A stretch of 64,000 bases of DNA, taken from Splendidivirga corallicola. GTDB lineage: Bacteria; Bacteroidota; Bacteroidia; Cytophagales; Cyclobacteriaceae. The notes below the pieces were generated by a model, which was not told the origin of the DNA, ran no database searches, and saw nothing but the letters and a program-made list of their open reading frames with translations. Below are positions 45,297 through 53,353 of the stretch, piece after piece. Both the position numbers and the translations under genes were made by a program. Each line of letters begins with the position of its first letter. Positions within the stretch are counted from its first letter, which is position 1. The DNA lies in assembly GCA_030442035.1 (NCBI GenBank), contig JAUJEA010000001.1, positions 434,001-498,000 on the forward strand, given 5' to 3'.

Positions 45297-45476
45297 AATT
45301 TTGCTCTGTTTGTTGGACTTAGTTTCAATGAATAGTCTAAATCTCAATCGGTAATGTTGTCATCCCTCAATGCACAATTACCCTTGAGATGAAAGCAATT
45401 AGGGCCGTCTTCTTAAGTCGGTCCTATTTTTCTAAGATGAGTTGTAGTACATAGGGTAGTCATTTAGTTTTACAAG

Positions 45477-46550
45477 TCAATTGAATTTAATAAGAACCTG
45501 ATTGTCGATTATTTCAAATGTAAAATCCTCTACGAAACCTATTCGTTCAAGTATCCTGTCCAAGCTCTCTCGTTGAAATTCCCCACTGAAATTCCATTCT
45601 TCCCTCAATTTATTTTTCAAGATGATCTTGACATTGAACCATCTTTCCAACTTTCGTTTTACTATATCAAATGAGGCATTGTTGAAATATAAGATCCCTT
45701 GCTTCCAGGCGATATCCTCTCTATAATCATATTCTGCCTTGCTGAAACTTAGATTCTTTCGGTTATACAACAGCTTTTCTCCCGGATCCAAAACTATTCC
45801 ATTTTCTCCTGCATCATGCTGGTTTCCTATAGAAGTCACGTCTTTAACGACCACTTTACCTGTAACCAGCGAAACTTTGATATCCAAATCATCCGGAAAC
45901 GCATTAATATTAAAAGAAGTACCTAGTGCCGTTACTTCCAGGTTATTTACTTGCACACTAAATGGTTTTTCCACATTCCGAGCCACTTCAAAAAATGCTT
46001 CCCCATCCAATTTCACAATTCTATCTTTTGAAGAAAATTTTTCCGGATAGGTGATAGAGCTTTCCGAGTTCAACCAAAGAACCGTTCCATCCGGTAATGA
46101 AATCATGGATTTCTGACCCTTTGGGTTCGATTTGGTGATGTTAGTGACTATAACTTCAGAAGCATCACCGTCTTGTGTCCTGTATTTATTATAAATTAAA
46201 GCTGTTACCAATAATAACAACGCAACAGCCGCTACCCGCAACCAAACCCTACTAGTGTTTGGAGCGTCCATTGTGTCCAAATAATGCTTTCCCGGAGATA
46301 CTTTATTTCTTTTATCTTCCTTTAGAATGCTGTGAAGAACGTCATCATAATCATCTTTTTCAGGTTCAACAGCCTCAAAAGAAATCGCCATAAGAATTTC
46401 TCTTGCTGCCATCATATTTTCCCTTTGCTCAGGGTGGCTATTCATCCAGCTTTTCCAAAAAATTTCGGATTCAGCATCGGGATTCTTAACCCATCGCTTG
46501 AATTCTTCATTCTTTAAAAAATCTTCAACCTGAAAATTTTCAGATTCCAT
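45477..46550 (-). CDS. FecR family anti-sigma factor
   Basis: A 357-residue inner-membrane regulator. A cytoplasmic N-terminal domain (about 1-90: FLKNEEFKRWVKNPDAESEIFWKSW) binds the sigma factor. One membrane segment (about 101-121: VWLRVAAVALLLLVTALIYN) follows. The periplasmic FecR domain (about 140-245: SLPDGTVLWLNSESSITYPEKFSS, GEAFFEVARNVEKPFSVQVNNLEVTALGTSFNI) is followed by a DUF4974/secretin-N-like tail. It lies between the sigma gene and SusC on the same strand and passes the SusC STN signal to the sigma factor. Confidence 0.95.
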   Translation of the reverse strand: MESENFQVEDFLKNEEFKRWVKNPDAESEIFWKSWMNSHPEQRENMMAAREILMAISFEAVEPEKDDYDDVLHSILKEDKRNKVSPGKHYLDTMDAPNTSRVWLRVAAVALLLLVTALIYNKYRTQDGDASEVIVTNITKSNPKGQKSMISLPDGTVLWLNSESSITYPEKFSSKDRIVKLDGEAFFEVARNVEKPFSVQVNNLEVTALGTSFNINAFPDDLDIKVSLVTGKVVVKDVTSIGNQHDAGENGIVLDPGEKLLYNRKNLSFSKAEYDYREDIAWKQGILYFNNASFDIVKRKLERWFNVKIILKNKLREEWNFSGEFQRESLDRILERIGFVEDFTFEIIDNQVLIKFN

Positions 46551-46857
46551 ATAAACAATATCTTAACGTCTCACCTATATAAGGGGGGAATTGGTTAAAT
46601 GACATCTATTTTTTTAAAAAAATTTTGAAATAAAAGAGCATGTTCTTTTTCCCAAGGGAGAATTTCGATGATTTACACAAACAAAAAATTGAATATCAAC
46701 AAGATATAAGAAGCCAGCGTTTTCTATTTGCTTACCAAAAAATTTCTCGAAATAAACTTATCACCTGTATCTGTTACCAAAGTGACGCTTGGTAAAAAGG
46801 CTAATTTGGAATGTTTAAAACTTGTCCTAAATATTGTTAGAATGGGGGTAACACCTA
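46551..46857. other. Gap between sigma factor and FecR genes
   Basis: This 307-bp gap between two functionally linked genes is longer than usual. It has a palindrome-like AAGAGCATGTTCTT (46635-46648), a 7-bp stem TTACCAA/TTGGTAA (46774-46780 and 46789-46795), and a GTCCTAAA-TATTGTTAGAA phrase near 46829-46847 that recalls the left end of the dispersed element at 24527. No gene is visible. The FecR-SusCD part may have its own promoter here, perhaps one read by the sigma factor itself. Confidence 0.4.
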
Positions 46858-47520
46858 TCAGGTCATTTCAGATTTTAGTACATGCAGCGCTTTGTAAAGT
46901 AAGTTTCTAGCAGATTTGGTGCTTTTAAGATCCATGATACTTTTCACTTCATCATAACTCATATTTTCATGATAGAAGTAATAAATAACCTCTTTCTGCC
47001 GCCTGGTTAATTTTTCTATGGCAAGATTAAGTCTTGAAAGTTTTTCTTCTTTTATCTGTCGCAAAATGGTCAGGTGCTCAATAGAAAAGGTAATTTTGAA
47101 ATTATATCCATCCAACAATTCCCTATCCACTAAATTCTTTCTTATTCTTTCTTTGCTGGCAATAACTTTTCTTCTGATTGATTTGAACAGATATAATTTA
47201 ATGGAATCAGTATCAGAAAGGTTTTTTCTATTTTTTCTCAGTTCAATAAAGAGATCTTGTATACTATCTTTGATAAGCTCCTTGTCATGTGTGAATTGAG
47301 AACTATATCTAAATAAACTGGAAAAATAAGTGCGATAGATGTGTGTAAAGGCTGATTCATTGCCTTTCTTGAACTCCTTCCAAATCTCCAACTCGTTCTT
47401 TGCCTCAAAGCTCTTGGTATCTCCGTGGGTGACAAGAGCATTTTCCTCTACTTCTACTGACAGTACTTCCCTATGTTGATCCTTCTGTAGCATTCTGAAG
47501 AATGGAGATTCGCATAGCAA
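46858..47520 (-). CDS. ECF RNA polymerase sigma factor
   Basis: A 220-residue sigma-70-family protein. Residues 1-45 are an extra acidic lead; an internal ATG at 47493 is an equal start candidate. Region 2 spans about 50-115 (FKKGNESAFTHIYRTYFSSLFRYSSQFTHDKELIKDSIQDLFIELRKNR). Region 4 spans about 165-215 (LTRRQKEVIYYFYHENMSYDEVKSIMDL). It fits the FecR-coupled ECF group of Bacteroidota. It is released by its FecR when SusC is occupied and then activates the FecR-SusC-SusD genes that follow it at 40535-46550. Confidence 0.93.
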   Translation of the reverse strand: MLCESPFFRMLQKDQHREVLSVEVEENALVTHGDTKSFEAKNELEIWKEFKKGNESAFTHIYRTYFSSLFRYSSQFTHDKELIKDSIQDLFIELRKNRKNLSDTDSIKLYLFKSIRRKVIASKERIRKNLVDRELLDGYNFKITFSIEHLTILRQIKEEKLSRLNLAIEKLTRRQKEVIYYFYHENMSYDEVKSIMDLKSTKSARNLLYKALHVLKSEMT

Positions 47521-47617
47521 TTTATGGAAATTATTTTAACACTATCAAATATTTAGTGAAATACATACTCAATTTATCTCAATTCTTAGATTGAAGTACC
47601 TAGAAAGGCGGGGACAT

Positions 47618-48727
47618 CTAATTATCCGAAGGATCCAAATCATGAATTTCCGGATCGGGATAGACGGAAGCCCATGCAAACCAATAGCCCATGAACGATT
47701 TTGTTGTTTCCAGGACCTGTCCCTTGCGTGGACCTTCAATTGCTTCCCCAAAAATATTCCAAAGATTTCCTTCATTGTCGGACATGACAATTCCATTATC
47801 CTTGTCTACGGCCTGGAATGCTAATCTTGTTCCGTCATTTAATTTGCGCTCGAATGAAACAATAAAGTTTTTATCGGCATCTCCGGCTAAAACAATTTCT
47901 TTGGTTAAGAAGATATCCTCGATCACTCTATTTTCTCTTTCAAAACTTTCCAACTTATACACTTTTACTTCTCCGTCGACAATAATTCCATGAACTCTTC
48001 TATGATTGGGCAACCGGTCATCCGACGAACTGACGGGAAAACGAGTGGGATCATTTTCTCCAACAATGGCACTGAAGGGCAGTGCATCATAATTTCTATC
48101 AAATCCGGTTTCTTTGGACATCACCTGGGAATTTGGATATAAATATTTCCATGTGCCCCAGGTGGTTTCAACCAACGGAAAAGTAGCCAGTGTATCACAT
48201 ATTAAAGATCCATTTACGCTTTGCCATCTCATTTGTGACCAATTATTATCCGTTGCCCTGTCATAAAGGATCAGGTTCGAATTATACAGAAGGCCTGAAA
48301 CACCGAAGGTAGTTTCAGTTCCATTGACAATTCTTTTCAAACCTACAGCAGTTCCTGTCAAAGGGCAGAGACTTACGGTAAGCGGTTGATTGTTGACGAT
48401 ATCATTGACGATTTCATGTTTATCAAGGATTTTATGAGGATAGGCCCTTATTTCATTACCGAATTTCAGTCCTATGATTAAATCGTTATCATGTAGATAA
48501 TGAGCCTTGTCCGATGAAATAAATTTAGGTTGGTCAATTGCCGGTATCCCATCCTTACCTACGCCACCATCTACCACAAAATTGAGTGGAACACTCCAAC
48601 CTTCAATAATCTGCTTGGTGTTGTCAGGTCCTGAAGGTATTGGACGATTACCAGGTTTGTCCTCATCACGGCATGCCATGATAAGGATCAAAGAAATTAA
48701 ATAAAAAAACTTTGTTTTCATGATCAA
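47618..48727 (-). CDS. DUF3179 lipoprotein, usual block order
   Basis: A 369-residue predicted lipoprotein (lipobox LIMAC, Cys19). Block A, about 58-262, runs DGIPAIDQPKF, IRAYPHKILDKHEIVND, CPLTGTAVG with Cys121, FGVSGLLYNSNLILYDR, NWSQM, and ends RRVHGIIVDGEVKVYKLESF. Block B, about 264-360, runs RVIEDIFLTKEIVLAGDADKN, SDNEGNLWNIFGEAIEGPRKG and SFMGYWFAWASVYP. A-then-B is the order known for DUF3179. The function of the family is unknown; the conserved Cys and His suggest metal or redox chemistry. It lies behind copy 2 of the dispersed non-coding element. The gene at 52085 carries the same blocks in the order B-A. Confidence 0.92.
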   Translation of the reverse strand: MIMKTKFFYLISLILIMACRDEDKPGNRPIPSGPDNTKQIIEGWSVPLNFVVDGGVGKDGIPAIDQPKFISSDKAHYLHDNDLIIGLKFGNEIRAYPHKILDKHEIVNDIVNNQPLTVSLCPLTGTAVGLKRIVNGTETTFGVSGLLYNSNLILYDRATDNNWSQMRWQSVNGSLICDTLATFPLVETTWGTWKYLYPNSQVMSKETGFDRNYDALPFSAIVGENDPTRFPVSSSDDRLPNHRRVHGIIVDGEVKVYKLESFERENRVIEDIFLTKEIVLAGDADKNFIVSFERKLNDGTRLAFQAVDKDNGIVMSDNEGNLWNIFGEAIEGPRKGQVLETTKSFMGYWFAWASVYPDPEIHDLDPSDN

Positions 48728-48840
48728 TAGTTTGCTACATCAAATGTGAACAATCATCATGAAAGAAAATAACTCCCCACTTGAGTTAACTAGAATACAA
48801 AATTCAAACGGAATTAGTTTAAAAAGAGTTAAAATACTTA

Positions 48841-49149
48841 GTCCCACCTAAAAAGCCCTCGCTACAGTAATAAGTAGCAAGAATTTAGTATAAAGACTAA
48901 TAACCTATATATTTAAGGCCGTCAATTAAACCTTGCTTTTGTAAAATTTAACATCATTGTCTTTTTTACTTTATCCTATCACTCAAACTTTGCAAGCTTA
49001 TTAATGCTTGCAAGGCTGGTCGTTTTATTTCGCTGAAAAAAGAAAAAAGCCACAGCAATTTATCTTTCATCTTGAGCCTTTTATCTAAAATTTTAACTAA
49101 ACAAGATAATGAGCCTTTCTAAAAATAGCAAATGATACTTAGAACCGAC
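48841..49149 (-). repeat. Dispersed ~310-bp non-coding element, copy 2
   Basis: This is the complement of the segment at 24527-24851, alike over its full length with a few short gaps. Read on the minus strand it runs from GTCGGTTCTAAG to CTTTTTAGGTGGGAC, and TA flanks both sides. It contains the same GCTAC-TTATTACT-GTAGC hairpin and an extra TTGCAAGC/GCTTGCAA hairpin absent from copy 1. On the minus strand it ends 113 bp before the DUF3179 start at 48727, which mirrors the 108-bp spacing of copy 1 to its gene. It fills most of the 513-bp gap between 48728 and 49240. Confidence 0.85.
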
Positions 49150-49240
49150 TACTAAAAAAATAAACCTCCTGAAAGCATTCAAAATTCGCTTCAGAGCATT
49201 CAGAAGACCGAACGATATTTTAAACCTGTTTCAGAAAAGT

Positions 49241-50641
49241 TTATGAATTCAAGCTTGCTGCTCTGATTCCTTCGACAGCTTCCGCAGTGATAGCTACCGG
49301 TTCCCCAAGCAATCTGCTACTATTCTCCGTGATCAACAGATCCTCCTCCACTCTTATTCCTCCAAAATCTTTGAATTTCTCAACTTCATCATAATTAATA
49401 AAATCAAGAAATTTATTTTCTGCCCTCCACATATCCATCAACTCAGGAATCATATAAATTCCCGGCTCAACTGTTAGTACAAATCCAGGCTCCAAAGCTC
49501 TTCCCAATCTCAAAGATTTTAAACCAAACTGTTTACTTTTCAATAATGTGTCGGTATATCCCACATATTCCTCACCAAGATCTTCCATGTCGTGAACATC
49601 GAGTCCCATCATATGTCCGAGGCCACATTGAAAGAAAAGAGCATGGGCACCTTGTTGAACGGCTTCATCAATATCGCCTTTCATCAAACCTAAACCTTTT
49701 AATCCCTCGGCTAATCTTTTACAGGCGAGGAGATGGACGTCTTTGAATAAGATCCCGGGTTTTAGTGCGGCCTTGGCTGTTTCATGGGCATCCAGTACGA
49801 TATTGTAAAGTGTTTTTTGCCTTTCATCAAACTTTTCACCTACCGGAAATGTACGTGTCATATCTCCGGCATATCGTGTCTCTGTTTCAGCACCGCAATC
49901 GCATAATAACATTCTTCCTTCCGTCAGTACATTTCCGTGATAATGATTATGAAGTGTTTGCCCATCCATGGTTAATATTATCGGGAAAGAGAGATTTCCG
50001 CCGGAGCCCACTGCTACACCATGTACATTGCCGGTTATATCCGACTCTTTCAACCCTTCTCTGGCTGTTTTCATAGCAGTGTTGTGCATTTCAGCAGTGA
50101 TGTTAACCGCTTTTTCAATTTCCTGTATTTCAGCTTCGTCTTTAATGGATCTCTGAGCTACAACTGCCTTAACTAGCTCTACGGAGGCGAATTCTTTTGA
50201 ACTGTTCACATCAATCCCCAACCAGGCATTGAGCTTAATGATGTTTTCCGGACGATAAGGTGGCAAAAAATGGATCTTTCTACCGCCATTCTGAGCTCCG
50301 GACAACATGGTGGCTATCTCCCTTGAAGTCTTTACCTGGTCAACACCACTCTTGGAAGCTAATTCAGCTATCGTAGGTTGAGGTCCTGTCCAGACTATGT
50401 CATCCATGGAAAGATCATCTCCAAATATGATTTCGCTATTTTCATCAACATCAATGATGCCGACCAATCCCGGGATATCCAATCCGAAAAAATAAAGGAA
50501 TGAGCTATCCTGACGGAAATGATACCAATTATCCTTGTAATTCATACTACTCTCAACATTCCCCATTAACAGTATAAGTCCTGAACCTACTTGCTGTTTT
50601 AGTTTTTCCCGTCTATTGATATAAATATTCCTATCAAACAT
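49241..50641 (-). CDS. Aminopeptidase P family (Xaa-Pro aminopeptidase, M24B)
   Basis: A 466-residue cytoplasmic metallopeptidase that removes the first residue from Xaa-Pro peptides. The N-terminal domain (1-170) includes FRQDSSFLYFFGLDIPG. The pita-bread catalytic domain has the five metal ligands: Asp248 (CDCGAE), Asp260 (YAGDMTRTFP), His343 (GLGHMMGLDVHD), Glu392 (LTVEPGIYM) and Glu432 (GGIRVEEDLLIT). All are present, so it should be active. It has no signal peptide and would act on peptides brought into the cell. It lies between the two DUF3179 genes, but nothing links their functions. Confidence 0.95.
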   Translation of the reverse strand: MFDRNIYINRREKLKQQVGSGLILLMGNVESSMNYKDNWYHFRQDSSFLYFFGLDIPGLVGIIDVDENSEIIFGDDLSMDDIVWTGPQPTIAELASKSGVDQVKTSREIATMLSGAQNGGRKIHFLPPYRPENIIKLNAWLGIDVNSSKEFASVELVKAVVAQRSIKDEAEIQEIEKAVNITAEMHNTAMKTAREGLKESDITGNVHGVAVGSGGNLSFPIILTMDGQTLHNHYHGNVLTEGRMLLCDCGAETETRYAGDMTRTFPVGEKFDERQKTLYNIVLDAHETAKAALKPGILFKDVHLLACKRLAEGLKGLGLMKGDIDEAVQQGAHALFFQCGLGHMMGLDVHDMEDLGEEYVGYTDTLLKSKQFGLKSLRLGRALEPGFVLTVEPGIYMIPELMDMWRAENKFLDFINYDEVEKFKDFGGIRVEEDLLITENSSRLLGEPVAITAEAVEGIRAASLNS

Positions 50642-51091
50642 ATTCCTTTTATTTGTTTCCTTCTGTAATATAGTAATATAGCGCTTGGCATAAAAAAGGC
50701 CCTAATTTACAATTAAGGCCTTATAGTTTTTACACAAAAACAACTAAACTTTACAACGTGTTTGTTTAATAAACAAATCAAGCAGAAAGAAAGATTTCTA
50801 CAATGCTCATTCCACAATATAATTGCGGTTAAAAAATCTTCGGGTAATGAGGTATAGATTCAATCTATGATAAGCAAAGAGCAATTTTTCCTTTTACTTA
50901 TTCAAATGTAAAGTGAAAAAAGATTGATTTTCGATACTATTTTATCCTTTCGTTGCACAATCTTAGTTTAAATTGTTAATATTATTCTAGTGCAGAACTA
51001 ATCGAACCCTAAATGGGTTAGATGTTAAGTTCTACCTGTTATTCAGATGTAGCTTATTCCAAATAACAGGTACTCAAGGCCGACTAAGAAA
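50642..51091. other. Divergent intergenic region with an orphan hairpin
   Basis: A hairpin at 50696-50722 (AAGGCC-C-TAATT, loop TTAC region, AATTA-A-GGCCTT) has T-rich runs on both strands and so resembles a terminator, yet no known gene reads into it from either side within 300 bp. It may be an attenuator for the aminopeptidase gene at 50641, or end an unannotated small RNA transcribed leftward from about 50950. The remainder is AT-rich without a recognised gene. Confidence 0.45.
51033..51072 (+). promoter_or_regulatory. Perfect 11-bp inverted repeat before the barrel-DUF3179 operon
   Basis: TACCTGTTATT (51033-51043) and AATAACAGGTA (51062-51072) match perfectly across an 18-nt spacer and end 19 bp before the start codon at 51092. 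It could be a regulator-binding site or a leader hairpin for the two-gene operon. Confidence 0.5.
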
Positions 51092-52078
51092 ATGAAGAGA
51101 ATTTATTCGATCGCCATGCTGATCACGTTGTCTGCATGGTGCCCATTCAGTGTTTATTCCCAAACCTGTTGTACAGGTGGCGCTCCTATCACAGGGGGTT
51201 TTCAAATTGGTGCGGAGAAAAAAGGTAATATAAGTTTTGGTGCCATCTTCGATTTGAATAGAATAAATGCATTGATCCTGGAAGGTCAAACCCTTGACGA
51301 CGACCGGATACTGAGAAATACAAATTCATTCATTTTTCAGGGAAATTACGGAGTAAGTGACAAGTTAACATTTACAATGCTTATTCCTTATGTTTGGTTG
51401 AATGAAACAATTTCCGGCAGTATCAGCGAAACCAAAAGTGAAACATCAGGCATTGGTGATCTAACACTCCTTTCTCAATATCAAGTTTTAAGCAAGAGCA
51501 GGTCCATATTGACTTTAGGGCTTGGTGTTAAATTTCCGACTGGGGGTTCACAACTAAAGGGGCAGAACAATTTCGTATTACCAATTACATTGCAACCAGG
51601 TTCGGGATCCTTTGATTTTATATTGGCTGGTCAGTTTAGCACTTCATTGTTCGAATCAAGACAATCTCTTTCCTTTTATAATTCTTTGACTTACAGATTA
51701 AATACTGAAAGCGACAAGGTGACCTTTCATGATACTTATCAATTCGGCAATGAATTACTTGTACTGAGTGGCTTTTCCGATCAGGTTTTACTTGGATCAA
51801 CGATCCTTGAACCATCTTTGATGTTAAGATTCAGGCATACCGGTCAGGATACAGCTGACGAACATTTAAACCCAAATACAGGTGGTAACTGGCTTTATTT
51901 GGTTCCGGGAGCCAGGGTTAAGCTCAGTTCACAAATCAGTTCCGGGATAACTGCAGATCTCCCGATTTATCGTAATCTTAAGGGTTTTCAGTTGACAACA
52001 TCCTATAGAATAACTTTCTCATTATTTGTCAATTTAGCCAAGAAAACCTTATCTTTTGATATAGACAATTCACAATAA
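51092..52078 (+). CDS. Outer-membrane beta-barrel (transporter-like) protein
   Basis: A 328-residue exported protein. The signal peptide (about 1-23, ending SVYSQ) is directly followed by TCCTGGAPITGG, an unusual Cys-Cys pair at the mature N-terminus. The rest alternates amphipathic strands with turn-rich loops (SFIFQGNYGVSDKLTFTMLIPYVWLNE, GDLTLLSQYQVL, LTLGLGVKFPTGGSQL, LVPGARVKLSSQISSG, GFQLTTSYRITFSLFV), as in barrel porins of the phenol/meta-pathway transporter type. It lies 6 bp before the permuted DUF3179 lipoprotein and forms an operon with it. The substrate is unknown. Confidence 0.75.
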   Translation: MKRIYSIAMLITLSAWCPFSVYSQTCCTGGAPITGGFQIGAEKKGNISFGAIFDLNRINALILEGQTLDDDRILRNTNSFIFQGNYGVSDKLTFTMLIPYVWLNETISGSISETKSETSGIGDLTLLSQYQVLSKSRSILTLGLGVKFPTGGSQLKGQNNFVLPITLQPGSGSFDFILAGQFSTSLFESRQSLSFYNSLTYRLNTESDKVTFHDTYQFGNELLVLSGFSDQVLLGSTILEPSLMLRFRHTGQDTADEHLNPNTGGNWLYLVPGARVKLSSQISSGITADLPIYRNLKGFQLTTSYRITFSLFVNLAKKTLSFDIDNSQ

Positions 52079-52084
52079 TAAGTT

Positions 52085-53242
52085 ATGAGAACATTCTCGA
52101 ATAACGCTTTTATAGTTTCCATTGTCCTGATGTCTGTCTTGTTGATCACATCCTGCAACAAGGATGAAACGCCTGCCGGCGGCGATCCAAATCCTACTCC
52201 CAGAGTAGATGTAGTGAATATAATAAAGGACGATTTCCAAGGTACTGAATTAATCGCCTATGCCAATTCAGATCTTAATGTGATGGTCGCCTTTAATGCC
52301 ACACTGGCTGATGGAACGACGTTAACATTTGAAGAGGCGACAGTCCTCACTTTTCCTGAGATCTTAAAAGATACGGAAGGAAATATTTGGAATGTCTTTG
52401 GTCAGGCGGTATCCGGCCCGAGAACGGGAACGAATCTCCGGGAAATCAGATCGTTTATGGGTTATTGGTTCAGTTTTGCAGCTTTCTTTCCAAAAGTTAC
52501 TTTGTTCGGCGAATCGGTCAATGAGAGATTACATGTAGATGATCCTTCCAATGATTGGCTGGTGGATCCTGATTTTGTTTTTATTGGATCATTTAAAGAT
52601 GGGATTCCGGCACTCAATCAACCATCTTTCATTGAGTATGACAAGAAGTTAGAAGTCGACAATAAGTTCTTTTTAGAAAATAGTGATTTAGTAATTGTGA
52701 TACAAGATGGGGATAATTTCAAAGTTTATCCTCATAAAATATTGGATTGGCATGAAGTCGTGAATGATGTTGTAGCCAATGAAAAAGTAGTGATATCCTT
52801 TTGTCCGTTGACCGGCACGTCTAATTTGTGGAGCAGGGTTTTTGAAAATCAAGAACACGTTTTTGGTGTTTCCGGCCTTCTTTTTAATAGTAATCTCATT
52901 TTATATGATGATATCACCGATAGTAATTGGTCTCAGATAAAAGCTACATCTGTCAATGGTGCTTATAAATCACTTGAAAGTAATAATTTGGCATTCAAAG
53001 AAATGAATTGGGAAGCAGCTAAAATGTTGTCGCAAAATGGGAGTGTTATCAAAGTGCTTTCAGAAGATACGGGATTTTCACGGGATTATGATATTTATCC
53101 TTATGGCGATTACCGGACTAATCATAACAGAATTTCTTACCCATTAAAATTCGAAGACGACCGGGTTCCTAGTAAGGAAAGAGTACTTGGAGTACTCATA
53201 AACGACAAAGCAAAGGCCTTCAGGTTTCAGGATTTCGAATAA
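52085..53242 (+). CDS. DUF3179 lipoprotein, circularly permuted block order
   Basis: A 385-residue predicted lipoprotein (lipobox LITSC, Cys24). After a short linker, block B comes first: about 42-142, with NIIKDDFQGTELIAYANSDLN, KDTEGNIWNVFGQAVSGPRTG and SFMGYWFSFAAFFP. Block A follows, about 170-385, with KDGIPALNQPSF, VYPHKILDWHEVVNDV, CPLTGTSNL with Cys240, FGVSGLLFNSNLILYDD, NWSQI, DTGFSRDY, and the terminal KERVLGVLINDKAKAFRFQDFE. In the paralogue at 47618-48727 the order is A-B. All motifs of the family are present and the frame is intact, so this is a rearranged but probably functional protein. It is 6 bp downstream of the barrel gene. Confidence 0.92.
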   Translation: MRTFSNNAFIVSIVLMSVLLITSCNKDETPAGGDPNPTPRVDVVNIIKDDFQGTELIAYANSDLNVMVAFNATLADGTTLTFEEATVLTFPEILKDTEGNIWNVFGQAVSGPRTGTNLREIRSFMGYWFSFAAFFPKVTLFGESVNERLHVDDPSNDWLVDPDFVFIGSFKDGIPALNQPSFIEYDKKLEVDNKFFLENSDLVIVIQDGDNFKVYPHKILDWHEVVNDVVANEKVVISFCPLTGTSNLWSRVFENQEHVFGVSGLLFNSNLILYDDITDSNWSQIKATSVNGAYKSLESNNLAFKEMNWEAAKMLSQNGSVIKVLSEDTGFSRDYDIYPYGDYRTNHNRISYPLKFEDDRVPSKERVLGVLINDKAKAFRFQDFE

Positions 53243-53353
53243 CCTTCATCAATCTGCTTGGTTAGCAGAGCTATAAAAGATCTCGCCGTTGGTAGCCTTT
53301 AAGTGACCAATGCTAAATTTCTTTAAGCAATCAAATAATGGCAAAACAACAAC

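Noticed and set aside
47618-53242. The swapped DUF3179 block order as a frameshift, pseudogene or assembly join
   Set aside because: Both genes have a single open frame with their own signal peptide and lipobox, all motifs are present once, and the junction falls between blocks, not inside one.
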